Assembly (NCBI GenBank): GCA_015499995.1
Contig: JADNRV010000005.1
Span: 744,001 to 808,000, forward strand
Reading direction: 5' to 3'
Origin: Flammula alnicola
Lineage: Eukaryota > Basidiomycota > Agaricomycetes > Agaricales > Strophariaceae
Length of the DNA stretch: 64,000 nt
The notes beneath the pieces are model-generated. The model worked only from the letters and a program-made list of their open reading frames with translations. It was not told where the DNA came from and made no database searches. The translations under genes and the position numbers were made by a program. Numbering within the stretch: position 1 is the first letter of the stretch; every line of letters begins with the position of its first letter. Positions 10,190-21,755 of the stretch are shown piece by piece.

Positions 10190-11466
10190 ATGCCCGCCAC
10201 AGCGAAAGCCCTTCTCATCCCAAAGAAATACGCCCCCTTAGTTGTGGGCCAGGTGTCAGTTCGCAAGGCCGGTCCTGGCGAAATCTTGATCAAAATTCAA
10301 TCCACGTCGCTGAATCCCATCGACTGGAAGATTCACAAATGGGGGATTGTATACGAGGATTTCCCAGCCATTCTTGGAAATGACATTGCCGGAGATGTCG
10401 AGGAGGTTGGTGCTGGTGTAACGGATTTCAAGATAGGAGATCGAGTGTAAGCCTCGTTGTTTTTCATGCTGACTTCAGTACGTTGAACCTGCTTCTCTCA
10501 GTTTCGGACAAGGACATTTCAAAGGAGACAGGGGAAGCTTCCAGCAGTATGTGATCGCGCTCGCTTCAACCACTGCGAAGGTGCCGTAAAGATAGATCGA
10601 GATACTCTTTATTTAATATCTGACGTGTCTCGTCAGATCCCGCCAAACGTTTCCTACGACGAAGCATCGACTATACCAACGGTTCTTACGGCAGCGTATG
10701 TCGGGTTGTACAACCAGAATCCTCACGGACTTGGACTCGATCCTCCCATCTCTGATGTTACGCAGGGCCAATACGCTGGAACACCTATCGTAGTCATCGG
10801 TGGTGCTAGTTCTGTGGGACAAATCGGTGCATATTGATAATATTTTGTCGACCTTGCAAGACTCCATTTCTGACTTCCGTATTAGTTATCCAGCTCGCCA
10901 AATTGTCTGGTTTTTCTCCCATCATTACTACAGCCTCTCTCAAGCATACCGAGTTGCTTAAATCTCTTGGGGCAACAGCCATCTTCGACCGCAATCTTGC
11001 TTCATCTGCCCTCGCGAGTGAGATCACGAAGATCGTGGACAGCAGACCGATCAAACTCGTCTATGACGCTATCTCTTTGAAGGATACCCAACAACTTGGT
11101 CTCGACCTCCTCGCTCCCGGAGGCCAGCTGGCGGTCGTCATCCCGCCGAGCGTGACACCCATAGAAGAAAGGAGCGTTGTCCATGTTCTCGGCATATTGC
11201 GGCTACCGCACAACATCGCGCTCCTCGAAACCCTCTATCACGATAAACTTCATGGATTTGTAGAACAGGGCATTATTAAAGTGAGCTCGTGATTTTATGT
11301 AATTGACGTTTTATCAGCATTCGCTGATAAATGGCATTCTATTTAGCCCAACGGAGTCGAGGTTTTGCCGAATGGACTCGCAGGCATTCCCGAGGGTTTA
11401 GATAGGATGGAGGCTGATCTGGTCTCGAGATCCAAACTTGTTGCCCATCCGCAGGAAACCCCTTAA
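10190..11466 (+). CDS. NADPH-dependent enoyl reductase / zinc-type alcohol dehydrogenase-like protein, copy 2
   Basis: Second member of the reductase trio, apparently intact. Exons: about 10190-10446 (GroES-like half with AGPGEILIKI, SLNPIDWK and GNDIAGDVEEVG), 10502 to about 10579, 10637 to about 10826 (ending in GGASSVGQ), then a large exon starting VIQLAKLSGFSP, and a last exon from about 11347 ending in KLVAHPQETP. Donor and acceptor positions match copy 1 codon for codon, showing descent from one ancestral gene. The protein keeps the APGGQL motif and the conserved LRLPHNI segment of the family. Predicted to be a cytosolic, NADPH-using oxidoreductase with unknown substrate. It is separated from copy 1 by 8.4 kb holding two unrelated genes, but from copy 3 by only about 360 bases. 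Confidence 0.87.
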
Positions 11467-11824
11467 GGCATCGGTCTGTGTTGCTCGTATTCGAGTGTAT
11501 TATAGTGCTTATTCGGTCTCCCAAAAGTCCTTTTTCTTCATCTGGTGTGCATAATACGGTGCAGGCTCAGTAAATTCGTGTTCGCTATGTTATGTCATTG
11601 AGACATTTCCTATCCTTTTGGTGATGAATGGGCGAATTCGGGCTATGTGATAATAATCAATGTTAACTGTTATCGCACTCAAAACCTTTCAAACCCGTTG
11701 CACAACACGCACATACGGCCTATGCGGTATCGATAAGATTACAATTTGACCTATTTTTAGATCTCGCGCAGTGAGTCTTTGCATCGACTTACAGTTTGCA
11801 ATCCGCAAGACCTCACATACCAAA
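11467..11824. other. Spacer between reductase copies 2 and 3
   Basis: AT-rich, no gene. Contains the presumed 3' end of copy 2 and the promoter of copy 3. Confidence 0.4.
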
Positions 11825-13089
11825 ATGCCTTCTACGCAGAAAGCTCTTCTCCTTGACAAGAAGTTTGGAAGTTTCGCACTGGGCGAGATCGAGGTCAATA
11901 AACCTGGCCCTGGGGAGATTTTGATCAAAGTACAGGCAGCTGCGTTGAACCCAGTGGACTGGAAGATCCAGAAATACGGCGTGTTGGTAGAGGAATTCCC
12001 TGCTGTCCTTGGAAGCGACATCGCCGGAGATGTGGAGGATATAGGCGAAGGGGTGACAGATTTCACGAAAGGCGATCGAGTGTAAGCGGTCTCTGTTCAC
12101 ATTTCTCCATAATTTATTGACAATTTATCGATTATAGCTTTGGTCAAGGACAGTTCACAAAAGATGGTGGTGGCTTCCAACAATATGTGGTCTGTTTGGC
12201 TGCTACCACTTCTAAGGTACGTTTCTATCCATGTCCTGGATGAAGTATCCAAATAACCTGCACGCTACAGATTCCTCCCAACTTCTCATACGACAACGTT
12301 TTTACACTCCCGATGGCCCTGACGACAGCCTATGTTGGTATATATAGCGAAACCCTTGGATTGGCGATATCCCCTCCTACTTCTGAGGAGACACAAGGAA
12401 AATACACAGGAATTCCCTTCGTCGTGCTCGGTGGCTCCGGTTCTGTAGGACAGATGGGTTTGTGGCTTATATATCTATCTCGCGACGGCTCTGCCCTTAC
12501 AAAACTTGTGCCTCAGCTATCCAACTCGCGAAACTGTCAGGATTTTCACCTATCATCACCACTGCCTCACAGAAACACGCGGATTTCCTTAAGTCTCTTG
12601 GAGCATCACACGTCTTGGATCGCAGCCTCCCAGCCGCATCTCTCGTAGCTGAGGCCACAAGATCGCCGACAATAAACCCATAAAGTACGTTTACGATTCC
12701 ATTTCCTCGGAAGACACCCAGCGAGTTGGCCTTGATCTCCTTTCGCCTGGAGGTCAATTGACACTCGTCTTACCGTCTGTGGTAAAACCCACTGAAGATA
12801 AGCGTCTCGCACAAGCCTTTGCCGGGCTTCGTGTAGAGAGTAACATCCAATTACTCGAGACCTTTATCATGATAAAGTCTTTGGATTTTTGGAAAATGGC
12901 TTCATCAAGGTAAGAGAACCCAGATAATTCCTTTGATACTGCCTAACGAATCCGAAATTTGTCTCTCAGCCTAATAGAGTCGAGGTCCTGCCCGACGGTC
13001 TTGCCGGGATTTCTGAAGGTCTTGCCAGATTGGAGGCTGATCAGGTTTCGAGGTTGAAACTCGTTGCGCACCCACAAGAAAGCGCTTGA
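11825..13089 (+). pseudogene. Third enoyl-reductase paralogue, frameshifted
   Basis: Exons 1 to 3 match copies 1 and 2 and splice cleanly: exon 1 with SLNPVDWK-like ALNPVDWK, exon 3 ending in a variant glycine motif GGSGSVGQ, exon 4 starting AIQLAKLSGFSP. Within exon 4 the frame breaks twice relative to the paralogues. Near 12658, after SLVAEAT, one base is missing and the frame runs into TAA; the correct continuation (KYVYDSIS, LDLLSPGGQL) lies in another frame. Near 12862 a second base is missing in the equivalent of LLETLYHDK. Both are deletions and do not compensate. The segment matching LRLPHNI has also diverged. The final exon ending in LVAHPQESA is still recognisable. Either a recent pseudogene or sequencing errors; two independent gaps favour a pseudogene. 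Confidence 0.75.
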
Positions 13090-13476
13090 AAAGGACGACT
13101 GATTTCGTTTTAAAATTCAATGACAATGTTAGTCAAAGCAAGTATGCATAGCCGTTGATTTTGAACAAATTTAGCAGAGTATCAAGTCTCTGGAGGCGGC
13201 ATCTAGAATTTCGATGTATGATTGACGTCAATACTGACAATGTACACCTCGGCGGCTGTAGGAGTGTCGACCGGTTGTTGTACCGGAGAGGAATAGATTT
13301 GAGCGGCTTTCCATGCTCCATACGAAGCTTGGTCACAGGCAACTGAAACTTATAATCACTGGAATAGATTATTTGCTGTGGTAGAAGTTATACATATGCT
13401 CAGAAACCCGTGTACGTACAAACTGTATATAATAAATCGTACTATTTCCTACAATCTTATAAGTGGTATTGGCGGG
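13090..13476. other. Spacer between convergent genes
   Basis: Lies between the 3' end of the reductase pseudogene and the 3' end of the minus-strand ABC transporter gene. No coding sequence seen. Confidence 0.4.
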
Positions 13477-16400
13477 CTATCGCTTCTCTTTCACGAAATA
13501 GTGTAATGTGATGAAGCTCGCCGTTGTGAATGTGACAAAGAAGATGCATAGCAGGGAAATGTTTGGCCACCAGAACGACTGTATACAGAAGCATGATGAG
13601 ATTTGGATCACGAAGATGAAGATGACTAACCTGAGCCCTTAAGCCGAACGCAGACAGAATCGTAGCAGCTGGAACATCAAGCTCGACTCCATACTGTTAT
13701 CATACCACATTAGCGATTAAATCAAACTAAGGAAATAACATCCAACGTACCTTCATCTCTTCAGCTGCAGATACCTCAGCTCGTTCACAGCGAGTGCTTC
13801 GAACGCGGCATGGAAGAACGAAATCGTGTGAAGCCATCGGAATGCAGGGCTCACACTATTGCGGTTGATCAACAAACCAGTGAAGAGCAAGCTAAACGAA
13901 TATATGTAAGTATAGAAACACTAAGAACAACGGATATATACGCACTTGAACAACATGATAAGTGTCCCAACCAAGCTGGCGACACTGACACTTGCAAATG
14001 CAATTGACAACCACAGGACAACACTGGCGGTTGTTAGGTTGAATAACACTAACGTCAACAAGAACTTCCAGAAGGCAGTCACAGTAGGCACCAAGCCAAC
14101 AAGGCCGTATACAATGCCACCGAATATCAAAGGTGGGACTAGACGCAAGGGTAGGATATCGAACATGATCTGCAAAGGACGCCTGAGCTTTGAGGAGTAG
14201 AAGATAGAAAAGAAGTACTAACCTTCGAGGAGAAGTATGTGAACGAGGAATAATATCCATTAGACCTGAGAGAATAGATGTCAAGCCAAAGATTTGCACG
14301 GTAAGCGATAAAGATAGGAACCTTTCTCGCATGAAGAGTATCCGTTCATTAGCAAACAGCCCAAGACTTGATAACAGGAGAAACCGAAAAGGGCCAGCGA
14401 AAAGAAGAAAATTCCTGGAAAAAGGAAGGTTTGACAAGGGATATTTTGGGGCAACAAATCAAACGGGCTCACCAATACGATTCTGGAAACCAGCAATATC
14501 ATTCCTAGAAATTGATTGTCAATATCCAGGGTTTGAAATAGACCAGAATTCCACCGATACGTACGTGACGTCATGTACGAACATGCCGCATATGACTAAT
14601 CAGAAGGTAAGTTTCGCAGTGCAGAGGAAGGAAAAGCGACGAGACGCACCGGCCAAGGCAATGGCGGATGTATAATGAGCAGTCAGAAGTGCTGGATCGC
14701 GATACAGGTTCTTGAACGCCCTTCCACTAAGAATCCTGAACTGCGTTCCCCAACTGGCCCTCCTCCTTCCTCTCAACATCGAAGTCTCCAGCACCACATC
14801 GGGCAATGCGTTGCTCACACCATTGCCGCCCTCAGGTGCCACATGAGCAAGCCCGTTATCCGAGCGGACGACTTCCCTCCTCAATTCTTCTCCATCGGCC
14901 TTGATCGCAGCCGCGATTGCACTGGCAGCGTAGGCTTCCACTAGACTGGTCAACGCAGGGGCGATAGGTGCGTCTTGATGCTTCGTCTTGGCAACAAAGC
15001 TAACAACTCCGTTGTTCAGTACTGCTTCGAAGATCTGCGACGTCTTGCGTTTGATGTAATTGCTCGATGAAGATCGCGGGGAGCTAGAACCTGTTGGTTG
15101 GAGCTCTGTGTCGTCCTCTCCACTGTTGTCCTCTTGGCTGTTGGATATCAATGAGCGAACAGAGAGCGGAACGCTGTGCGGTGCGAGGGGTAGACCACGT
15201 TCTGCATCCCCAAGATTTGTATTGTCCTCGGATGGAGGCGAGGGGATATTTGGTGTAGCACTTTCAGAAGGTCGGGGTTCGAAGCTTGCATGCATGGTAA
15301 GATCAACTATAGATCGTAAAGTCAGTTCTGTGTCCACCAAGGAGAAAGAAAGACGACTGACTCAAGAAATCTGCGATATTGAAACCTGGAGGACAGGGTT
15401 GCCAATCGAGGCGAAATATTCATAGCACTTGGCGAATTCGCCAGAATATACCAGCTTTCCTGCGGCCAGGAGCACCAATTGGTCGAACAAAGCTACGATG
15501 TTGCTTCGGGGTTGGTGGATGGTAAAGACGACAGTGCGGTTGTGATTCCTGGCCAATGTGACAAGACTCTCGACGACGTTGAAGGCGTTGTACGCGTCGA
15601 GACCACTCGTTGGCTCGTCCAAGAAGAGTATGGAAGGAGAGGTGACGAGTTCACAGGCAATCGAGACCCGTCGTTTCTCGCCACCGGATATAGAACGATG
15701 ACCTGAGAAAGTCAAAATGACGAGTTACAGAGGAGCAGAGGAGCCACCTCAATAGTGCTACGCACCGCTTTCACCAATCCGCATGTCCTTAATGCCCAAT
15801 ATCCCAACTCGTTCATCGTCTCCAACGTCCTAAACTTTTTCGCCTCTATGCTCATCTCTCTCGGCAACCTCAACAGCGCACTGTACAAGATTGTCTCATA
15901 CACCGTCAAGGTACTCATCAGGGTGTCCTCCTGGTCCACGAAGCCAACGACTTTCTTGAACTCGGCATCGCTGACCTCTCGGCCATTGACAAGCGTAGTG
16001 CCGCTGACGGCGCCTCGCTTGCGTTTGCGGGCTAAGATATCGAGGAATGTGGACTTGCCGGCACCTGAGGCGCCCATGATGGCCATGATTTGCCCTGGTT
16101 TCACGCAGCCAGAGATGTTGTCCAAGATAGTTCGACTGCCTAGGGTGTATGTGATGTTCGAGAAGTAAAGCGAGGCAGGGACGTGGTCCGTCATCAGTTT
16201 CGCGCTCTCGTTCTCTGGAAGACGAATCTGCCCGAAGTCGCCACCTTTGCGCGTCCGACCCGTATACCACAATACTGGCGAAATTGAATGATTTGAGAAA
16301 AGGCGAACAATGCATTCCGATAGACATACCTAGGAATACCAACAGAACGAAGGTAAACGAGCCTGCAGCACTCAATGCAACCCAGCGGGTGTTGTCAGGT

Positions 16401-17777
16401 TTGGGCGGCGTCTGGAGAACGGTCAGGAAGAAATGGAGATCCTAAAGTCAAGACTCTTACTACGTAGCCAGGAACTTGGGAATAATGCAGACATTCGCCA
16501 CCTTCGCATTGGAGGGTGATATATGCATCGCCAAAGACTTGATCAATCAAGTCATTCATTGCAGGCTCCTCAAACTTGCAACCATCTCCAGTTTTACAGC
16601 TAAACGTCGCCGGTCCTTTGATTTCCTCTTTTAAGAAGTCCGAAATATCTATGTTGAGCGAAAAAACCTCAATACCACATGATCGTACTTAAAATAGTCA
16701 AGAATACTCACCAGACTGCCATCCTCCCCGCAAATAAATCTGTCTGGTACACATTTGCATTTGATCTTCTGGCAATTGTATGTGTTGTGTTGAAGTCGTA
16801 TCCCGGCTGCGTTTCCGAAGAGCATTTGTCCAACGCGCAGTAGAACGACTCGACCTGTGCTACCCAAAATTGGAACGCACAGGTCTGCTGCGTGGTGTCG
16901 CAGCTAAAGGTAACTTGCGGAGGACGTCCAGGAAGCATATCGATGATCTTGCGGTCTGGTATGCCGATAAGGACACTTCATGACAAAGAGAAGAGGGGAA
17001 GGCATACTGGTAACATCACACATTTGTGGTTGTTGAACACGGCCTCGCCGCCCTTGTAACAAGTCATATTTCCTACTTCGATGTTTGGGTCGTCGACGAT
17101 GACACCCCCCGCTAAAGGAATCCAATACATGCGTCGTCCGTCTTGCAGACTGTCAGTTGAGAACCGGTTCAGATGATAAGCTATCGTGTTACAGGCAAAT
17201 TACCCACCGTTGCAATTGATACCGTCCCATCCATCCTTGCATTCGCAGGAGCCATTGTCGTCACGCGGCCGACGATGCTCTCCGTCGCCAAAGAGTCGCA
17301 TTCTGTTCCCAACCCCGTCAGTTCTAATAATTCGGTTATGCACCGGAGGAAACTCATACGTGGTGTCAGACAATCAATGCCTGCCCAGCCCGGAGGACAT
17401 TTGCACTGCCCGTCGAACTGATTGCATTCTGCAAACTGCCCGCAAGTAAAGACGGGGAGCATGCAATTAAAACATGGCGGACACTTTGCTGCAGCTTCCA
17501 CGTTAAAAACTTGTCCTTTTAGGCGAGCCCTCGAACACTTACCTGGTGGGACGATATCTGAAAGCACGTTGTAGCTCTTCAGACTCATCAGCGATCATAA
17601 AACATCTAGGAGATACTACCAGGAGCTCACTTGTGGGACATAGCTCTGGTTCGAAAGTGCTGAGTATGATGACGTGTTTCGCCCTGCTATAGCTGTCGGC
17701 GAGAGCGCAATAAGAAGAAATGTAGGCAGTATCCGCATCGATGTCGAGATAAAGGAACGCGTTGCTGCCTTGCCCAT
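13477..17777 (-). CDS. ADP1-type ABC transporter (ABCG half-transporter with EGF-like repeats)
   Basis: Likely orthologue of yeast Adp1, an ABCG-subfamily membrane ATPase of unclear substrate. The gene has many short introns. It starts at 17777 with a signal peptide (hydrophobic run [17 protein letters not shown]). Next come lumenal/extracellular cysteine-rich parts with EGF-like units ([32 protein letters not shown]), more Cys-rich sequence, and a transmembrane segment ([14 protein letters not shown]). The nucleotide-binding domain has Walker [10 protein letters not shown] (about 16030-16060), signature [11 protein letters not shown] and Walker [14 protein letters not shown] (about 15600-15690). 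A serine-rich linker follows, then the ABC2 membrane domain ([31 protein letters not shown]). The C-terminus includes [15 protein letters not shown] and ends in HYFVKEKR. I could join exons in frame through the C-terminal half; lumenal exon borders are less certain. A pyrimidine-rich tract lies upstream on the coding strand. Confidence 0.87.
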
Positions 17778-19112
17778 GGCTGCGGAGCGAGGTCGGGGTC
17801 AACTAAGAGCTTGGAAGGCGTGAATTGAGAATTGAGAATGTAATTGGCTGACTACGTTACATAAGCAACTCAGGTAACTATAACTATATAGCGACCTCGC
17901 CAGCTCATCGTGATAGAATGCGGGGAGTAGAAAGTTAGGCTACAATGAAAGAGAAGAAAAGAACCAATAAGACAAGATAAGAAAAGAAAGGAAAGTAACC
18001 GGAGGGGCGAATAAGTCATGAATGAAGGATTTAGTACTGTATTGATACACGGAGTTTTGATGAAGGTGAAAGGGCAGATGCAATGAATGTAAGATTAGAA
18101 GGGAGGGAAATGTCCGTTGGACGGTTTGAAGAAGTAGATGGAAGGGTTTTAGAAGAGTAAGGCGCACTGACACGTCGAACGATACCCCAGATTCTCGCCG
18201 CCAACTTTATGCATCCGTAGTTACAAAACTGTCCCCGCCGTGCCAGATCAGTGCACATATATCACGTCCACGGGATCCCTCACAAGCAACTGGGGAGCAT
18301 CCGGAATCTCATCCCAAAATGTCTTCGGGCGATGGTCAATCTGAAAGAGCTCGGGTCCAGCAACTATCTACTCTATGAACCCGCCGTGATATTTCCCGTG
18401 ACCTGCCCCTTCCGGCTGGAGAAATTCATCTGGAGACTAGCCATACACCTGTTACGGTTGCTATACCGTGAGGTCCCCAAAGTTGCATATTTTGACACTC
18501 CGCCTGATCGCCGCACCTCGGCGGATAACGTGACCTTACGCGTTTGAACGAAATCTCATCGAGGTCAGTCATCTTCATCTCTTTCAATCCTCCCTCTTTC
18601 TGAGCAAGTTGCGAACCTCATAGCTCATGTCTCCTTTTTCAGGAGCAGGTTTGAATAATCCAGAAGGTTTGCAACTTGCACGCGAGCTCTTACACCCTCA
18701 AATTCCTCACGATGTACGTGACTATGTACTGGAAGGTATCTGCAAAGCAATCGACGTAACGATGGAGGTGGATAGGGATCGGGTAGGAATGGAGAGGACT
18801 GAAGAAAAGGGATATTAAGATGAGGAACATAATGAAAGCTGTCTAGCTGGTGTTTTTGGGTGGTCTTTGGTGGAAATTCGGGCCTGTATAATTCTCTGGT
18901 TCAGTCTGAAATTTGAATACATTTGTCTATATTGTAGGATTGTATGAAAAGTATAGCTAGCCCGGAATGTGCTACGATTATCCCCCCCGACGCGGTAATA
19001 TTATCTTTGATTAGTTGGGTAAGCGGCATGCGAGCGGCCATCAATCGGAGTATGGAAAATAAGAACTTTAGGGACCTCACGGTATGGCAACCGTAACAGG
19101 TTCCAGGCGTTA
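17778..19112. other. Intergenic with possible gene relics
   Basis: Contains the promoter of the ABC transporter (purine-rich on the plus strand around 17940-18000). Apart from the possible F-box relic described separately, and a 63-codon frame at 18627-18818 that I cannot support, nothing is recognisable. Confidence 0.4.
18251..18547 (+). pseudogene. Possible relic of an F-box/LRR-type gene
   Basis: A 98-codon frame includes LRAMVNLKELGSSN and, after a gap, PFRLEKFIWRL. This spacing resembles the leucine-rich part of the F-box-like proteins that are abundant in mushroom genomes, in which a 'mean-level' leucine motif is followed by an F-x-LEKF-x-W stretch. No F-box precedes it and the frame stops soon after, so if the resemblance is real it is a fragment. 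The call rests on motif impression only. Confidence 0.3.
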
Positions 19113-19640
19113 CTGCCCTTTGCATAATTCTGTGAACATCAACATTTTTTTGAAACCCGGCACGTGCCTGTTCCCACAGCCAAACAAAGACGATAAGATA
19201 TGACTGAATGCAGACAACTTTTCAACCTAAGCGCCGATTAAGTATTCAAGGCTCTTCGATCTAATAAATTATAATGTGTGTGTATTATATACATAATTCC
19301 ACTTTCTAAAAGAGTATGTACAATGAGATCTTGCAAATATCGTCTCAATCCAAGCAGATCTAAGCAATCTAATCATTTGTCACATGACTTTGGCCTAAAT
19401 CTAATCTAAATCCCCTTCCAACATGCTATGCAGCTGAGGAGTGTGTCTAATTAAATTGTTGTAAAATAACGGGTTTCCCGGCTTTCTGAAGCTCGAGGAG
19501 GAGAGGAAAAACTAAACTGGGGTTGTGCCGGTATTGCCGCTTATTGCCGGTGATTGCCGATGATCTTGTTTGGCTGTGGGAACAGGCACGTGCCGGGTTT
19601 CAAAAAAATGTTGATGTTCACAGAATTATGCAAAGGGCAG
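19113..19640. mobile_element. TA-flanked non-autonomous DNA element with perfect 75-base terminal inverted repeats
   Basis: The left arm 19113-19187 begins CTGCCCTTTGCATAATTCTG and is the exact reverse complement of 19566-19640. Both ends are flanked by the dinucleotide TA (19111-19112 and 19641-19642), as expected for the Tc1/mariner superfamily. The 378-base interior has no transposase, is AT-rich, and carries a small run of ATTGCCG(G/C) repeats near 19530-19557. Perfect identity over 75 bases implies a recent insertion or strong constraint on the ends. It lies 21 bases from the start of the retrotransposon at 19662. Confidence 0.85.
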
Positions 19641-19661
19641 TATATCCGTGAACGTCAGCTT

Positions 19662-19883
19662 GCTTCGTAATTGCTCAAGCCTTAGAATGTCATCAAAGAT
19701 AGACAAGAAATATTTCACACTTACAATTTGAGATTAATGAACGATGTGACAATATTTCTTGTGTTTTGGGGGAAAGCGAATGATCCGAAGACCGAGATCA
19801 AAATCGCTTTGAGCGCGAACTCTGGATCAGCAAGACACGAGTAAATAATGACCTAGAATTACTCGAAGAAGTCAAGCTAACCC
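19662..19883 (-). repeat. Ngaro split direct repeat B2 (222 bases)
   Basis: Matches 20116-20337 except for one C/A difference near 19741. It forms the outer 3' end of the element on the minus strand. Confidence 0.88.
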
Positions 19884-19934
19884 CGAGACTCACACTAGTG
19901 AGAGAGAAAGAAAAGAAAATGGGATGGTGGGTGG

Positions 19935-20118
19935 GTCAAAAATTCTCGATTCCTAACTGATGAAGGTAGGAAGAGAAAAAATCAAGCTCTATCACGTGTT
20001 CGAACTAAAATTTCGCGCCCGTAAAGAGACTTGATTTTTAATTCTAATCTCGCTTACAAAGCACTAGTTCTGTGTTACCTAGATTCACTATGTTCATTAG
20101 GAACTAGAACTGCAGGCT
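19935..20118 (-). repeat. Ngaro split direct repeat A2 (184 bases)
   Basis: Identical, by eye, to 25223-25406. It overlaps the adjoining 222-base repeat by the three bases GCT, a plausible recombination core. Confidence 0.88.
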
Positions 20119-20337
20119 TCGTAATTGCTCAAGCCTTAGAATGTCATCAAAGATAGACAAGAAATATTTCACACTTACAATTTGAGATTAATGAAAGATG
20201 TGACAATATTTCTTGTGTTTTGGGGGAAAGCGAATGATCCGAAGACCGAGATCAAAATCGCTTTGAGCGCGAACTCTGGATCAGCAAGACACGAGTAAAT
20301 AATGACCTAGAATTACTCGAAGAAGTCAAGCTAACCC
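20116..20337 (-). repeat. Ngaro split direct repeat B1 (222 bases)
   Basis: Lies directly downstream of the recombinase frame on the minus strand; second copy at 19662-19883. Confidence 0.88.
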
Positions 20338-20447
20338 TACCAGAGCTATGCTCACAACAGCTGACTTCAAAGAAACAGCTCCCCCAAAACAAGAGGATAG
20401 ATCTGAACATATAAATTTAATTAAAAGAGACGAAACATAAAATAGAA

Positions 20448-21755
20448 TCAAGAAGTATTTGAAGCACGAGAACAAAAAGAACCCATGGTTTGAACTACTA
20501 AAGCAGCCCGAGAAGAATTAAAGGAATTAGTAATGAACAAAGGAAGAATTCCCTCTATGCGACGCCAATACTCTAAGAAAGACTTGGATTTCCAACGCCC
20601 TTGAACAGCAACCACATCCGGAGGTGTCCCACGCAGCAAAAGCTCAGTAGCACCCCCAATACGAAAGGCATGACCAGCCAGACGAGGCAAACCAGCAGCT
20701 TCCCAAACGTCCTCACAACGTTCAAGAAACCATGATCGAGTCATTGGCGCAAAACCGCCACCCTCCATCGCATATGAAAAGAGAGGAGCATCAGAAGGAA
20801 CTGAAGAATTGGTGGCGAGATGGTGCTGAAGGGCAGTGAAAGGATCTGCTGGATCTTTGATCTTGGTTACGACAATATCGGCTCCAACATTGTGAGTGGT
20901 CTTGGTCCAAGGAATGTGAAATGTAATAGATGAAGTGCCACCCACGTCGATATGAGTAGAACAAGAGCATCCACGAGAAACATGCTTGGCAGCATTGAAA
21001 GCATGTCGGCTGGGAATAAGAAGCTCGCCCAAGCGACAGCATGACCAGAAGGCCACACAGGCAAGAGCCCAAACCGCAGCATCGAAGGAGGATGTGAGGT
21101 CCAAGCCACGACGCAGAGCATGCATATGTTCTATGGTGACCGGCGGACGCTTCGCACGACGAGACGTGTCGGGAACGAGTTTGGAAACCCCACTCTTGAC
21201 GAAACGCAACATATCCTCGCCGTGCCAAGGAGCACCGTTAATGGTATGCCAAAAGTGAAGACCGGCCAACCAATTGTCGAGGGTAGTACGCGCAACCTTA
21301 CCAGCGGCCATGACAGCTGCGAAGGCTGCAAGCAAAGGTTCTGATGCGGGCATCCTGTCGGTCTCAGAAATACCACGAGAATCACAGTACTGTGTGAAAC
21401 GTAGAAGGCCGGCACCATACAAGCCACGAGTGGCTTCATCCAAAGAGAAAAGCATCACCTCCAATAAAGCACGAGCATCGGATACTGGCAGAGCGGCGGT
21501 GAGAGATTGGTGAAAAGAAAGTGTAATTGGAGTAGACCACGCATGAAGCCGGTCAACGGCTAAAACATGAGGGCGAAAACTAGAAGGAGTAATAGAATTT
21601 TCGGGAAGAGGTTTTCGAGGCCTCTTGATTCGACTAATGGAAGCCCGCGGCATACTCGTTGATGATGAACCCGAACTGAAACGGGCATGAAAACGAGCGG
21701 CTTCCAAAGCCACGTCAACACCAGCCAACGCATCGGCAATGGGGTCGCTAGACAT
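20448..21755 (-). CDS. Tyrosine recombinase of the Ngaro-like element
   Basis: A 435-residue site-specific recombinase that would integrate the circular DNA form of the retrotransposon. The catalytic tetrad is visible: arginine in SCCRLGEL, the H-x-x-R pair in HAFRIGGAT, and the nucleophilic tyrosine in FLEYWRRIEG near the C-terminus. An N-terminal SAM-like DNA-binding half precedes them (about residues 60-190, including an RGLYGAGLLRF stretch). The first codons overlap the end of the RT/RNase H frame by 8 bases (21748-21755), so translation probably couples to or re-initiates from the upstream frame. No frameshift or stop is seen, so it may be functional. Confidence 0.88.
   Translation of the reverse strand: MSSDPIADALAGVDVALEAARFHARFSSGSSSTSMPRASISRIKRPRKPLPENSITPSSFRPHVLAVDRLHAWSTPITLSFHQSLTAALPVSDARALLEVMLFSLDEATRGLYGAGLLRFTQYCDSRGISETDRMPASEPLLAAFAAVMAAGKVARTTLDNWLAGLHFWHTINGAPWHGEDMLRFVKSGVSKLVPDTSRRAKRPPVTIEHMHALRRGLDLTSSFDAAVWALACVAFWSCCRLGELLIPSRHAFNAAKHVSRGCSCSTHIDVGGTSSITFHIPWTKTTHNVGADIVVTKIKDPADPFTALQHHLATNSSVPSDAPLFSYAMEGGGFAPMTRSWFLERCEDVWEAAGLPRLAGHAFRIGGATELLLRGTPPDVVAVQGRWKSKSFLEYWRRIEGILPLFITNSFNSSRAALVVQTMGSFCSRASNTS

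Noticed and set aside
485..17777. Secondary-metabolite gene cluster
   Set aside because: Reductases and an ABC transporter are present but no synthase, P450 or regulator; the transporter is an ADP1-type conserved gene.
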